Positions 36,431 through 45,594 of a stretch of DNA of 64,000 nt are shown here, piece after piece (positions within the stretch are counted from its first letter, which is position 1; the number at the start of each line of letters is the position of its first letter). The translations under genes and the position numbers were made by a program. Source of the stretch: Lentisphaeria bacterium (lineage in GTDB: Bacteria; Verrucomicrobiota; Lentisphaeria; Oligosphaerales; Oligosphaeraceae); the NCBI GenBank assembly GCA_016288215.1, contig JAEEYQ010000046.1, positions 116,182 to 180,181 on the forward strand, read 5' to 3'. The notes beneath the pieces were generated by a model. It did not search any database. It saw only the letters and a list, made by a program, of their open reading frames with translations, and had not been told where the DNA came from.

Positions 36431-39237
36431 CAGCGTGCCTCCAATTGGACTTCATAGAGCATCCGCGCCCCGTTCTCCCCTTTGACATCGAGCAGAATCT
36501 CCACGTCACCGTCCGTTTCCGTAACCGGTAGGGTTTCCATCCGCTCGCCGCTGGTCTTCAGCGCCCAAACCGTCACCTTCTGGCTGTTTGGCACCTTCAG
36601 CCGCAGACGGGCCTGGCCGTTGCGGACCAGATAGGGCAGCTTGCCCCACCGCAGCAGCAGACGGCGCTGACGCTCCGCGTAGATCATCTCGCTGTTCTGC
36701 AAATCCGTCAAATGGGTCAGCAGCATATGGCGGCTTTCCTTCAACGGCAGATTGTCCAGACTGGATGCCCACACGGTTGCATTTGTCGTAAGTATCTCTA
36801 TATCAAGTACATCCGTATGAATATGCTCCCCCGCCGGCGCATAACCGCCCGCCGTCCGCGGCGTATTGAGAATCATGGTGTCCTGGGCAGGCAGCAGCTT
36901 CAGCTGCCCGTCAGGCGTCTGGAGGGAAGCGGGTTCCGCCGTGGAATTCGTCAGGCTGTCCAGTCCCTGAACGTCCTTGTCCGTGCCGAAGTGCTTCTGG
37001 CCGTGCGGCGCGTCGTCGGTCATCGCTACGCTCAAGGAGCGTTCCGCCGCCGTGTCCTCAAAGGCGATGCCGATCTGGGCCTGCAACGCCATGGCTTCCA
37101 GTTTGCCAACCGGATTCCGTCTGAATCCACTGCCGTCACAGGAGCGGTTCACCGTCATGGCGATGCTGTCCTTCAGGCTCGCCATGTCCTCCCGCAGGAA
37201 CAGACAGAGGGAAGCCCGCTCCGCCGCCTGGCTCAAGGGATCCCGCGACATGTCGAAATAGTCCAGCGGCGCCTGCTTGAAAAGACAGTGGTTGGAGTGG
37301 GAATAGGCGAAGCGCCACACGCCGCTCCAGTCCTGCAAGGCCCCCACGCACCCCGTCAGAATGCCGCCAATTCCGCGGTACTGGCCCGGCGCCGAATAGT
37401 TGAACTCCGTGATGGCGAAGGGTTTGCCGAAAATGCGGCTGACCGCCTCATGACTACCGCCCAGTTTGCCGTCTCGAACCACGCTCCGATTCGGACAGCT
37501 GGACGGCAGCTGCCAGTTCTTGACGGGAAACCTCGGATGGTCGATGTAGAAATGGTTGTCCACATAGTCGAAATCTTCCCGCGCCAAGGAGCTGAAATAC
37601 TCCAATCCGCAGTAATTCATGCTGGTGAGCAGCGCCTTGCAGCCCAATTCCCCCTGCACGAAGGCCTTCATGTCCGCATAGAGCCGTCGTTCCGTCTCCA
37701 GAATGAACATGCCGAAATCCGTCCGTTCCGCCTCTGTCATGTCATAGCTTTTCGGCAGCGGGTCGATGACTTCGGGCCGCTCGACGCCGTGGGCCCGGTT
37801 CCGCTCCTGCCAGCCGCCATATTTCTTGAGCAGCCATTCGTTCCAGCCCTTTCGCCATGCTTCGCGGGACAGGGCGTCCATCTGGTCAACCCGCCAGAAA
37901 TCGAATGTGGCTTCGTTGATCATGCAGATCCAGGCCATGGCCGGATCCTCCGCGTAATTCATGCCCGTGTAGGGGTTGACATGCAGCAAGAAGTTGCGGC
38001 TGAACTCTTTCCAATTCTCCCACACCTTTTCGTTGAAGGGAAGCAGGTTCTTGTACACGTGCATGTCCAATTCCCCCTCCTGATCCGGCCAGATGGCCTT
38101 GTTGCGGATTCGCCGCGAGACATAAAGGTCTGTGGTGCAGTAGATTCCACGTTTCTTCAGCGCGGCGAACAGATAATCGACCTTGTCCATGGTGTCGGTG
38201 TTCAGGTCGGTCACGCCGTCCTTTGAGCGGTCGGAAAGCGGGCCGTCGTGGTGATGGAAGCGGACGGTGTTGTAGCCCAGCCGCCACAGCCGTTCAGCCA
38301 GGGCCTCGCTTTCCTCATGGGAGATGATCTGGCCGCCGCCAACCAAATTGATTCCATAGAAACGCTGTGACTTCCCCGGTAGCTTCTCGAACTCGAAATG
38401 ACCGTTCTTCGCCAGCACGCGGCCATGTTTGCCCGCCGGCGCGTCACAGAATCCCATGGGGGAGAAATCCAACGCGGAGCCAGGGACGATGTCCTGCGGC
38501 GCGTCCAGCGGAATCCAATCCTCCCCCTGCTCTAGCTTGTAGATGGACGGCTTCTCCAGCGTCAGGCCGTCCAGCGAGGAGAATTCCAGCCAAATGTCCT
38601 CAATCTGCCCTGCCTCCCACTTTTCCGCATTGCCGGTGTTGAAGCCGATGCGGAAGGAAACGCTGTCGCTGTTCCAGGTTCGGTTGTCCTGAATCAGCAG
38701 CCGCAGCGGCCGCATCATATGGATGGCGAGCGTCCCTTCGGGCGTGCGCAAGGTCAAATCGGAAACGACGCCGGCGAAAATGGCCGCGTCCGCCGGCTTC
38801 TCCACGGGAAACGGCTGTTCCGCTCCATCGCCGATCTGGAAGCTGCCGCCGGCCAGGAAGCGGTTGTCAATGTTCAGCGTGATGGCCAATGTGTTCAGCT
38901 CCGCCGCCTCTTTGGGTTTGAGGATGTAGCGTAGACGTGCGCGGTTTGTTCCCGCCTCCTCCGCCGTCAAGGTGGCGCCGAAATGGACATTGTTCAAAAC
39001 GCCGGTACTTTCCCCTAAGTCTTTGCGGTTGATGTCGTAGTCCCATGTCACGATGTGGCCGCCGCGCCATTGTTTAAGGAAGAAGATTGGCGTGATGGAG
39101 CCGATTTCCCTTTCGCCGTGGAGAAAGGTGACGCGATTGTCAAAGCTGCAGCGAAGGTTCCATGGCTCCGCGGCGGATGTGGCGCAGGACAGGAGGCACC
39201 CTGCCATGGCCCCAAAGAGAAAATGCGTGATCTTCAT
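36430..39237 (-). CDS. Large secreted clan GH-A glycosidase (cellulase-fold, GH5-like)
   Basis: The 935-residue protein has a signal peptide ending near AAEPW and about 270 residues of beta-rich N-terminal domain. The TIM barrel starts around residue 290 (FYGINLVGGGQ, GYNTVRFHHHDGP). Glu442 in ICMINEATF fits the acid/base Asn-Glu after beta-4, and Glu611 in FAITEFNYSAP fits the nucleophile after beta-7. A C-terminal beta domain completes it. The NTVRFHHHDGP motif is typical of GH5-like PVC enzymes of unknown specificity. Its stop overlaps the amrS start. Confidence 0.8.
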   Translation of the reverse strand: MKITHFLFGAMAGCLLSCATSAAEPWNLRCSFDNRVTFLHGEREIGSITPIFFLKQWRGGHIVTWDYDINRKDLGESTGVLNNVHFGATLTAEEAGTNRARLRYILKPKEAAELNTLAITLNIDNRFLAGGSFQIGDGAEQPFPVEKPADAAIFAGVVSDLTLRTPEGTLAIHMMRPLRLLIQDNRTWNSDSVSFRIGFNTGNAEKWEAGQIEDIWLEFSSLDGLTLEKPSIYKLEQGEDWIPLDAPQDIVPGSALDFSPMGFCDAPAGKHGRVLAKNGHFEFEKLPGKSQRFYGINLVGGGQIISHEESEALAERLWRLGYNTVRFHHHDGPLSDRSKDGVTDLNTDTMDKVDYLFAALKKRGIYCTTDLYVSRRIRNKAIWPDQEGELDMHVYKNLLPFNEKVWENWKEFSRNFLLHVNPYTGMNYAEDPAMAWICMINEATFDFWRVDQMDALSREAWRKGWNEWLLKKYGGWQERNRAHGVERPEVIDPLPKSYDMTEAERTDFGMFILETERRLYADMKAFVQGELGCKALLTSMNYCGLEYFSSLAREDFDYVDNHFYIDHPRFPVKNWQLPSSCPNRSVVRDGKLGGSHEAVSRIFGKPFAITEFNYSAPGQYRGIGGILTGCVGALQDWSGVWRFAYSHSNHCLFKQAPLDYFDMSRDPLSQAAERASLCLFLREDMASLKDSIAMTVNRSCDGSGFRRNPVGKLEAMALQAQIGIAFEDTAAERSLSVAMTDDAPHGQKHFGTDKDVQGLDSLTNSTAEPASLQTPDGQLKLLPAQDTMILNTPRTAGGYAPAGEHIHTDVLDIEILTTNATVWASSLDNLPLKESRHMLLTHLTDLQNSEMIYAERQRRLLLRWGKLPYLVRNGQARLRLKVPNSQKVTVWALKTSGERMETLPVTETDGDVEILLDVKGENGARMLYEVQLEAR

Positions 39238-39366
39238 GAATATCTCCTATCAGATGTAAAAGATGGTTCTATAATAAAGAAGGATTCTATAATATAGCAC
39301 GGGAAGCTCGGGATGTTCTAGCGGCCTTCGCTGCTCTTGATGTTTTTTGATGCCAGCCGCCCACAA

Positions 39367-39385
39367 CATTGCAATTTTTGCAATG
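39367..39385. promoter_or_regulatory. Perfect inverted repeat CATTGCAA-TTT-TTGCAATG
   Basis: Eight-base arms are separated by TTT, 130 bases upstream of the secreted glycosidase gene. The TTGCAA word is the same as in the XRE regulator's upstream region (2693-2795) and in the hairpin at 39630. It could be an operator. Confidence 0.4.
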
Positions 39386-39446
39386 CTAAAGGGGCTCAAA
39401 AAGCCTATTTGCCCTCAAGCGAGAAAATCGTGGAATCGCGTAAAAG

Positions 39447-39462
39447 GGGCCTAGAAGGGCCC
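39447..39462. terminator. Bidirectional terminator-like hairpin
   Basis: GGGCC and GGCCC pair around TAGAA(G). T-rich DNA follows on the plus strand (CTTTGTCATTTT) and CTTTTA on the minus strand. It lies in the 507-bp gap between the effector gene and the secreted glycosidase gene, a gap with no gene. Confidence 0.4.
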
Positions 39463-39629
39463 TTTGTCATTTTAGGTATTAATATACCAGCAGACATGTC
39501 CGATGCCACAGAGGCGAATTACGGGGCCCTAGCGGCCATCACCCCCTGAAAAAAGGGGTGTACGAAGGCCTTTGGCGGCGAATTTCCATCCATTGCCGAA
39601 ATGGCCGCCACAAGGTCTCTCAAGCATCC

Positions 39630-39654
39630 AAAAGTTGCAATAAATGCAACTTTT
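39630..39654 (-). terminator. Hairpin AAAAGTTGCA/TGCAACTTTT downstream of the effector gene
   Basis: Ten-base perfect arms flank a 5-base loop, 90 bases after the effector stop on the minus strand. The built-in TTTT at the 3' arm may serve as a short terminator tract. It also contains the TTGCAA word shared with other palindromes here. Confidence 0.5.
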
Positions 39655-39744
39655 GCGTCACAACGACCTTCTGAATCGAGATTGTGGCGCAAACCATGGA
39701 AATATTCGTAACATATTCATTTTCAGATAGTTATGACTTTTCTA

Positions 39745-42234
39745 TCAGTTAGTCACGTCCACGATGATTTGTTCCAGATCCCGATCAGCCGCCTCAAAGG
39801 GATGGGTCTCATGGCTCACATTATCCTCCGACATGGCCTCGAAGAAGGCCTCCGCCTTGTCCTGCGGCACGAAGATGACCGCATTGCCCTGAGGATTGAC
39901 GGCGCAGTTCAAATCAACCCGTTGGGCGAAGGTCTGCACGCGGGCCATGGCCTCCGCGCTCAGAGGCTTGGCGGATGTGTAGACCAGCTGATGGCCGGCG
40001 GCATCCCACTTGCCGCTCCAGGGGGTGCGCTGCCCTTCGGGAATGGACAAATGCTTCAGCCGAACAGAACCATCGGGGCTCGTCCATTGGGTTGGGGAGG
40101 AAAGCTTCTCCAGATTCGCGATGGTCTCGATGGCCGGCTCCTTCCAGTCGGGATTCACCCCTTCCATGGCATCGTAGAGATCCAGCTGAGGCTGGCAGAC
40201 GGTGATGATCTTGTCAATCTGAGCACGGAATTCATCCTCCATGCTTTGGATGTTATCCAGAATGCTCAGGCGCAAGGCCTTCTCTTCCTTTTTGTCCACA
40301 TTATCGGGATTGAAGGCATCGCGGTACTGACCGAAGAGCTTGCCAATCGCGTCGCCCTTGGCCAGTTCCCGCAATTTGAGGACGCCCTGCAGCTTGGCGA
40401 AGCGGGTGTCATCGTCGAAGACGGAGAAATTGCAGAAGCGCTTTTCGAAGGGGCCCGCTCCTTTGTCCACGAAGGACAAATCGTCGTGGATTTCCAGATC
40501 CTTTCCGTTGCCCTCCAGAGAATGGCCTGGATCGATGGCGAAGAAGCGGCCGCCCACGATTCCCTTGTTCTGTCCATGGGAGCCCACGGCATCGCGGTCG
40601 GCAAGGGCCAAAAAGAGGGCCTTGTACTTGCCCAAAGACTCGACCTGCTGTTCACCTTCTGGTGTAACTATATGTCCATCAGAAATATAGCCTTTTTCCA
40701 GATCCTTGTATCCCTCGGCGAACTTCGCCTCCAGCATGAATTTGGGGCGACCGTCCGAATATTCGCCACGGACCAGATACAGCTCCTGGGCGGGCACGCC
40801 CATCAGCCGCGTCAAGTCGTTGGCGAGGGCCTCGGAGACGGCGCCGGCGGATGCCTTGTCCGCCGTGGACAGACGGAAATTGCGGTAGAAGAAGCCTTTG
40901 AAGGCACCGCCCTTGATACTGGTCCGTTCCGGTAGACGCACCAGTCCGGAGCCGCCCTTCTGCCATGCGGCGCGAACCATGTCCCCTTCATTGTAGTCCA
41001 GCTTCAGAATGTTCCGGGATGTGAAATGCTTGAAGATGGGAAGGTCCGCATGGGGGCCGCCGCTCTTTCCATAGGTCATCACGGCGTCGCGGATCTGGAC
41101 AAAGCAGTCCCGCTTCACCTTGGACAAGGCGGCCTTCTGCTCAGGCGAGGGCTCGGTGCCGTCTGCTTTGAAGAAGGTGTCGAATTTCGCCTCTGGAATG
41201 GACGCCTTGATGGCGTCAATCAGCGGAGAGGAATAGTTACCATTCTGCCGAAGCTTGTCCATTTCCTGCATGAGAACGAATTCGGAGGCGAAAGCCATGC
41301 CGGCGTGATGGCAGCGCCCCGCGATGAGTCCCCGTTCGAGATGGGTCTTTCCATGGGCTTCATGCCGAAGGGTTCTGCTGTTCTGGAAAATCTGCGTCAG
41401 TTCAGTCTGTGTCTCTTGGGACCATGTGTCCGCCAGCATGCCCCGCGTGTCCTCCTGCGACCAGTCATTCTGGTAGAGGAAACCGGGCTCCACGCCGTTG
41501 GTCTTCAGCTTCTCGAAAAGGGCGGGATTGGAGCGGCCGAAATTGACGCGCATGCCCGCGCCAAGCGCGCCGCTCTTCACACGGTCCTCCACGGACGTGG
41601 TCGTCCCCTTGAAGGTGGCTTTGGAATGGAGCCGCCGCAGTCCCAATGGCGTGTGCTCGTGGAAGCGCTTCTCCACATGCTTCCGAGGGCCAAGGTCATG
41701 GTCTTCAGCGGCAGGCATCTCCTTTTTGGCCTTGGCGATGGCCGTCCGGATGACTTTGTCCGCCAGCTGGAAGACCGCCGTGTGGTCTTCACATTTCTTA
41801 AGCTCCTTCCGATGACCGCTGCTCTCCTTCTTGACAATTTGGAACACCTTGTCCCGCACGGATTTATCTAATTCGAGATAGGCGGGATTCGTGTCCATCT
41901 GCCGCATCAGCTCATTCTCGAAACGCCTTCCCTTCAGATAGTCCAGTTTGGAGATCGTCGCCTTGACATCGCAGGCCCGCAGGGGCTTGTTCAATTGCGC
42001 ACGCGTGCCGAGAACCGTGTCAAAGGCATGCAGGCCAAAGAGTCCATACTTGTCCTTCATGGCCTCACGGAAGGCCTCCATGGTGCTGACGTTTGCGTCC
42101 TTTCCGCTGGAGCGAATGAGATGGCCAAGCCGCGCGGTCTGCACTCCGTTCGTCTGCGTGTCAACGATGATGTCACGGCGGCTAAACCAAGAGGCATCGG
42201 CCAGACGAGAGAAATCTGATACGGTTAGCGTCAT
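39745..42234 (-). CDS. Putative type III secretion effector with a PI-kinase/HipA-like catalytic core
   Basis: The 829-residue protein has no signal peptide or membrane helix. Residues 465-575 look like an atypical kinase of the PI4K/HipA/actin-fragmin-kinase type. SEALANDLTRLMGVP (467-481) resembles helix C with its Glu, and KFMLEAKF the hinge. ALADRDAVGSHGQNKG (543-558) gives a DRD...N catalytic loop, and FFAIDPGHSLEG (564-575) gives the metal-binding Asp568. The N-terminal 200 residues and the C-terminal 200 match nothing I know. It lies 17 bases downstream of a CesT-type chaperone gene, with AGGGGG before its ATG. Effector status is inferred from that pairing, kinase status from motifs. 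Confidence 0.6.
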   Translation of the reverse strand: MTLTVSDFSRLADASWFSRRDIIVDTQTNGVQTARLGHLIRSSGKDANVSTMEAFREAMKDKYGLFGLHAFDTVLGTRAQLNKPLRACDVKATISKLDYLKGRRFENELMRQMDTNPAYLELDKSVRDKVFQIVKKESSGHRKELKKCEDHTAVFQLADKVIRTAIAKAKKEMPAAEDHDLGPRKHVEKRFHEHTPLGLRRLHSKATFKGTTTSVEDRVKSGALGAGMRVNFGRSNPALFEKLKTNGVEPGFLYQNDWSQEDTRGMLADTWSQETQTELTQIFQNSRTLRHEAHGKTHLERGLIAGRCHHAGMAFASEFVLMQEMDKLRQNGNYSSPLIDAIKASIPEAKFDTFFKADGTEPSPEQKAALSKVKRDCFVQIRDAVMTYGKSGGPHADLPIFKHFTSRNILKLDYNEGDMVRAAWQKGGSGLVRLPERTSIKGGAFKGFFYRNFRLSTADKASAGAVSEALANDLTRLMGVPAQELYLVRGEYSDGRPKFMLEAKFAEGYKDLEKGYISDGHIVTPEGEQQVESLGKYKALFLALADRDAVGSHGQNKGIVGGRFFAIDPGHSLEGNGKDLEIHDDLSFVDKGAGPFEKRFCNFSVFDDDTRFAKLQGVLKLRELAKGDAIGKLFGQYRDAFNPDNVDKKEEKALRLSILDNIQSMEDEFRAQIDKIITVCQPQLDLYDAMEGVNPDWKEPAIETIANLEKLSSPTQWTSPDGSVRLKHLSIPEGQRTPWSGKWDAAGHQLVYTSAKPLSAEAMARVQTFAQRVDLNCAVNPQGNAVIFVPQDKAEAFFEAMSEDNVSHETHPFEAADRDLEQIIVDVTN

Positions 42235-42251
42235 AAACGCCCCCTATAATT

Positions 42252-42764
42252 CTATGGGCGGAAAAACACTTCGGTTTCAAAATTCGGGATGGTGATGGAC
42301 TCCGCCTCCGAACCCGACGAAGCCTCTTTCTCCTCCTGCGCCTCGTCAGCCGTGGCATCGCCGCGAATCCGAGACGCCCATACATCCACCAGCGAGAGTA
42401 TTTTCTCCAGAATGGACACGAAATCCTCCGGATTGGCGGCCGCCTTGTCCGCGTCAAACAGATAATGGTAGACGACTACATTGCTGGTGTCCTCCAATGC
42501 AAAATAGCCGCCGCCAGTCTCCTTGCCGAAGAGCCCGCCAACAAGCAGTTCGCGGTAAACCTCCACGCCGGCGTTTGGCGGCAAAGTGGCGACCTCCACA
42601 AAGCACAGAATCTTGTCGGAATTCTCAATATACTGGAGATGAAGGCTATACGACTCATCGACCCGAACGCTCACCAACCCCGTCTCATCTGGCGTCAGAG
42701 CATCCAGTCCCGTCTGTTTGCGAACTTGAGCCATCAAATTCCTGTAATCTTCAATTGTCGCCAT
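42252..42764 (-). CDS. Type III secretion chaperone, CesT/SycE family
   Basis: The 170-residue acidic protein follows the CesT pattern: an N-terminal helix, then GLDALTPDETGLVSVRVDESYSL-like strands (residues 19-41), VEVATLPPN (57-64), YRELLVGGLFGKETGGGYFALED (70-92) and a final helix ending VDVWASRI. These correspond to the beta-sheet, the LL..NLFG.ETGG loop and the last helix of class I chaperones, which hold one effector each. A variable acidic tail of about 35 residues follows. AGAGG lies 8 bases before the ATG, and a TATAAT promoter lies about 110 bases upstream. No injectisome gene is in the window. Confidence 0.8.
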   Translation of the reverse strand: MATIEDYRNLMAQVRKQTGLDALTPDETGLVSVRVDESYSLHLQYIENSDKILCFVEVATLPPNAGVEVYRELLVGGLFGKETGGGYFALEDTSNVVVYHYLFDADKAAANPEDFVSILEKILSLVDVWASRIRGDATADEAQEEKEASSGSEAESITIPNFETEVFFRP

Positions 42765-42870
42765 GAAGTATGCCTCTGTGCTGAATATAGGTTTCTGTCA
42801 TTTCACCGTGCCGATGCCCTTGAAACGCCAAAACGCCCTCGGGTCACACCACATTTATTTCCTAAACAAT

Positions 42871-42897
42871 ATTATAACATCTTTTCCCATATTTCAA
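42871..42897 (-). promoter_or_regulatory. Promoter candidate of the chaperone-effector operon
   Basis: On the minus strand TTGAAA (42892-42897) and a perfect TATAAT (42871-42876) are 15 bases apart, or TTTGAA with 16. It lies in an AT-rich 280-bp gap and implies a leader of about 100 bases before the chaperone gene. Confidence 0.45.
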
Positions 42898-43044
42898 ATT
42901 GATGACAACAATTTGATTTCCTTTTATCCTATATTCTCCGCCATTCGCCCATTGTTACATCGTTCCAGCCATTTTTTCAGATGTCTCTTCCCCCTGTCGC
43001 TCTGCCTCTTCTGGTCATCATGCGATGGCGGCGGCGGTTCGCAG

Positions 43045-45522
43045 TCACTCCGAACGGATTTCTCCATGAGGCGACATCCTGTTGCCCAGCAGGATGTCGG
43101 CGGCGTCCAGCTGTTCCTGCGTGCCCATGACCAGAATCTCGTCTCCGGAGAGCAGAACCGTGTCCGGGCCGGGAACGCCGTGGAGAGCGGAGCCTTTACG
43201 GTCGATGCGGACGACTGTGGCCCCCGTCCGGTTTCGGATTCGGGAGTCGGCCAGCCGTTGGTTGCAGGCCATGGAGGCGGCGTGCAGGATGATTTTCCGC
43301 GTCTGCAGGGTCAGCAAGGTGGTCAGGGTCTCGGTCACAGGGGGCAAGTCGTTCTGCCCCAATAACTCCCGCAAGGCATTCTGCTGTTCCGCCGTGCCGG
43401 AGAGGAAAAGGCGGTCACCGGCCTCTAACGTGTCAGAAGGTCCTGGATTGGAGAGAGTTATACCATCCTTTCGCAGAATGCGGACCACCGAGGCGCCCGT
43501 ACGTCGGCGCAACTGCAGCCGCGCGATGGTCTGCCCGCAGACGGCGGCCCCTTCAGGCACGTAAACGGCAGCTTCCCCCTGCCCCATCTCGTCCATCTCT
43601 TCGTCCGCTCCCCGTTCCAGGCTTTTCATGGCGCTCAGAAAATTCTGCTGCCCCTCCAACGCGGCGCGTTTCATGCGCTTCCAGAAGAGGATGCAGCCCA
43701 CGATGACAACCGCCACCAGCGTCACGGGAATGGGGGCGGCGTGGACGAGGGCCCGAAGCAGCTCGCCGCCGTCGTTTGCCTGTCGCCACGCCTTCAGCTC
43801 GTTGCCGCTGGCCATGAGGGCCAGGCTGAGGCCGATGAACTCCACCACGACGATGATGCCGCAGACTCCGCGGACCACGGCCTTGGTCATGGCCTTCAGC
43901 AGCACCGCCCAACGCCGCCGCGCCAGTTCCGCCGGCACCGAGGCGTCCGCGATCATCCGCCCCATGCCATGGCCGCGCAGGATGGCGCTGACGGCCAACG
44001 GCAGTGTCATGATGCAGAGCGCCAGCCAGACCAGATAGCTGATCCAGTCGGAAATCCTTGCGGCCCAAGCATATCGGTCAAGAAGATTTTGGCCGACGAC
44101 ATAGGTGCCGATGGAGAAGATGACGGCGATGAGCACCAAATCCAACATGAAGAAGCCAAATCGGGCCAGCAGTTCCCGCTTGTCCTCCAGCCGCCCAATC
44201 TGCCGTCCCGTTCGCCGCACCCATTGGGCATATTCCTGCAGCATGCGGTTCAGCCATTGTGGCATCGCCTTCTCCTCCAGCCACTTCCCAAAACCGACGG
44301 AATGGCGCAGCAGGAAGGGGTTGACCAGCGTCGTCAGGATGGAGACGCCCACGGCGATTTGATACAGCTGCGGATACGGCTGCATGCCGCCGGTTCGGCT
44401 AATGGCCATCAGGGCAACAAGATAGGCAAAATCTCCAAGCTGAGCCAGCCCCACGCCAATCTGCAGCGCCTCGCGGAAGCTCTGGCCCGTGGCGACGGCG
44501 CCCGCCAGGCAATTCAGCGTCTTGCCCACGATGACCAGCAGGCTCAGCGCCAAAATCTGCCATCCATTCGCAAGAAGCTGGGCCGGCTCCACCATCAGCC
44601 CGATGGTGACGAAGAACACGGCGCTGAACATGCCACGCAGCGCAAAGGCATGGTCGTAGACGCGACGACGGACTTTGGAGGCGGCCACGACGGCCCCCAC
44701 CAAAAACGCCCCCAACGCCAAACTGAAGCTCATCTTCTCGGCCACGAAGGAAATGCCGAAGCAGATGCCCAAAATCACCAAAAGCAGCAGCTCGTTGTCC
44801 GTCTCCCGCATGAGCCGATTCAGGAAGCGGGGCAGCAAAACCAACCCGAAAATCAGCACGCCCGTCAGGAAGAGCACCAGCTGCCCCATCTGTGCGGCCA
44901 AATCGCCCTTCTGGACCTTGCCGGTCATCAGCAGCCCGTTGACGACCGCCATGACGCCGATGGTCAGCACGTCCTCGCAGATGGTGGTGCCGAAAATCAC
45001 CGACGCAAAGCGCTCCTTGGCGCAGCCCATCTCCTCTAAACTCTTGGCCAGCAAGGTAGTAGAGGAATCGCAGAGCATGGCGCCAAGCACGAGACAGGGA
45101 ATGACCTCCCATCCGAACACCATGCGCCCCGCGATGAAGCCCAACACCACCATCAGGCAGAGGTCCCACACCGCCGTCGGAAAGACCGTGCCCCCAAGGG
45201 TTTTCAGCTCCCTCACGTTCAGCTCCATGCCCAACGTGAACATCAGAAAGATGACGCCTAGATTCGCCAAGGCGTTGACGCTGGCCTCGTCATGAATCAT
45301 GAAATGGCGCAGCGGCTGGAAGGCCCCCATCAGCACTCCCGCCAGAATATAGCCGATGACCTTCGGCCACCCCGCGTAATGGAAAAGCAACGTCACCAGC
45401 CCCGCCACCAGCATGACGGCGGCAAGGTCGTGGACCACAGACGGAGCGCCGCCGCTTTGGACGGCCTCCGCCAATGGCAATCCCATGCAGGAGACAAGGC
45501 TGGATGCAGCAAGACTTATCAA
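43045..45522 (-). CDS. CPA2-type monovalent cation:proton antiporter with two TrkA-C domains
   Basis: The 825-residue membrane protein has twelve or so helices of the Na+/H+ exchanger (KefB/CPA2) fold, including GYILAGVLMG, LANLGVIFLMFTLGMEL and FGTTICEDVL. Three more helices follow in the middle, then two soluble TrkA-C (RCK_C) modules at about 655-735 and 745-825, each with a GATVVRI or GASVVRI and an LEAGDRLFL or LLSGDEILV strand. There is no intervening TrkA-N domain, so regulation is not by NAD in the usual KefC way. The start is uncertain: TTG 45522 gives the longest frame, ATG 45486 is an alternative, and neither has a clear ribosome site. Confidence 0.85.
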   Translation of the reverse strand: MISLAASSLVSCMGLPLAEAVQSGGAPSVVHDLAAVMLVAGLVTLLFHYAGWPKVIGYILAGVLMGAFQPLRHFMIHDEASVNALANLGVIFLMFTLGMELNVRELKTLGGTVFPTAVWDLCLMVVLGFIAGRMVFGWEVIPCLVLGAMLCDSSTTLLAKSLEEMGCAKERFASVIFGTTICEDVLTIGVMAVVNGLLMTGKVQKGDLAAQMGQLVLFLTGVLIFGLVLLPRFLNRLMRETDNELLLLVILGICFGISFVAEKMSFSLALGAFLVGAVVAASKVRRRVYDHAFALRGMFSAVFFVTIGLMVEPAQLLANGWQILALSLLVIVGKTLNCLAGAVATGQSFREALQIGVGLAQLGDFAYLVALMAISRTGGMQPYPQLYQIAVGVSILTTLVNPFLLRHSVGFGKWLEEKAMPQWLNRMLQEYAQWVRRTGRQIGRLEDKRELLARFGFFMLDLVLIAVIFSIGTYVVGQNLLDRYAWAARISDWISYLVWLALCIMTLPLAVSAILRGHGMGRMIADASVPAELARRRWAVLLKAMTKAVVRGVCGIIVVVEFIGLSLALMASGNELKAWRQANDGGELLRALVHAAPIPVTLVAVVIVGCILFWKRMKRAALEGQQNFLSAMKSLERGADEEMDEMGQGEAAVYVPEGAAVCGQTIARLQLRRRTGASVVRILRKDGITLSNPGPSDTLEAGDRLFLSGTAEQQNALRELLGQNDLPPVTETLTTLLTLQTRKIILHAASMACNQRLADSRIRNRTGATVVRIDRKGSALHGVPGPDTVLLSGDEILVMGTQEQLDAADILLGNRMSPHGEIRSE

Positions 45523-45594
45523 TGTAAATTACTTATACTAAAGTAGTTATGACTATATTAGGCAGGTTTTCGCTTGACGGGGGCCGCAGTGGCG

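Noticed and set aside
39337..39549. A 70-codon plus-strand frame in the gap after the effector gene
   Set aside because: There is no ribosome site, it spans two hairpins and composition is not codon-like.
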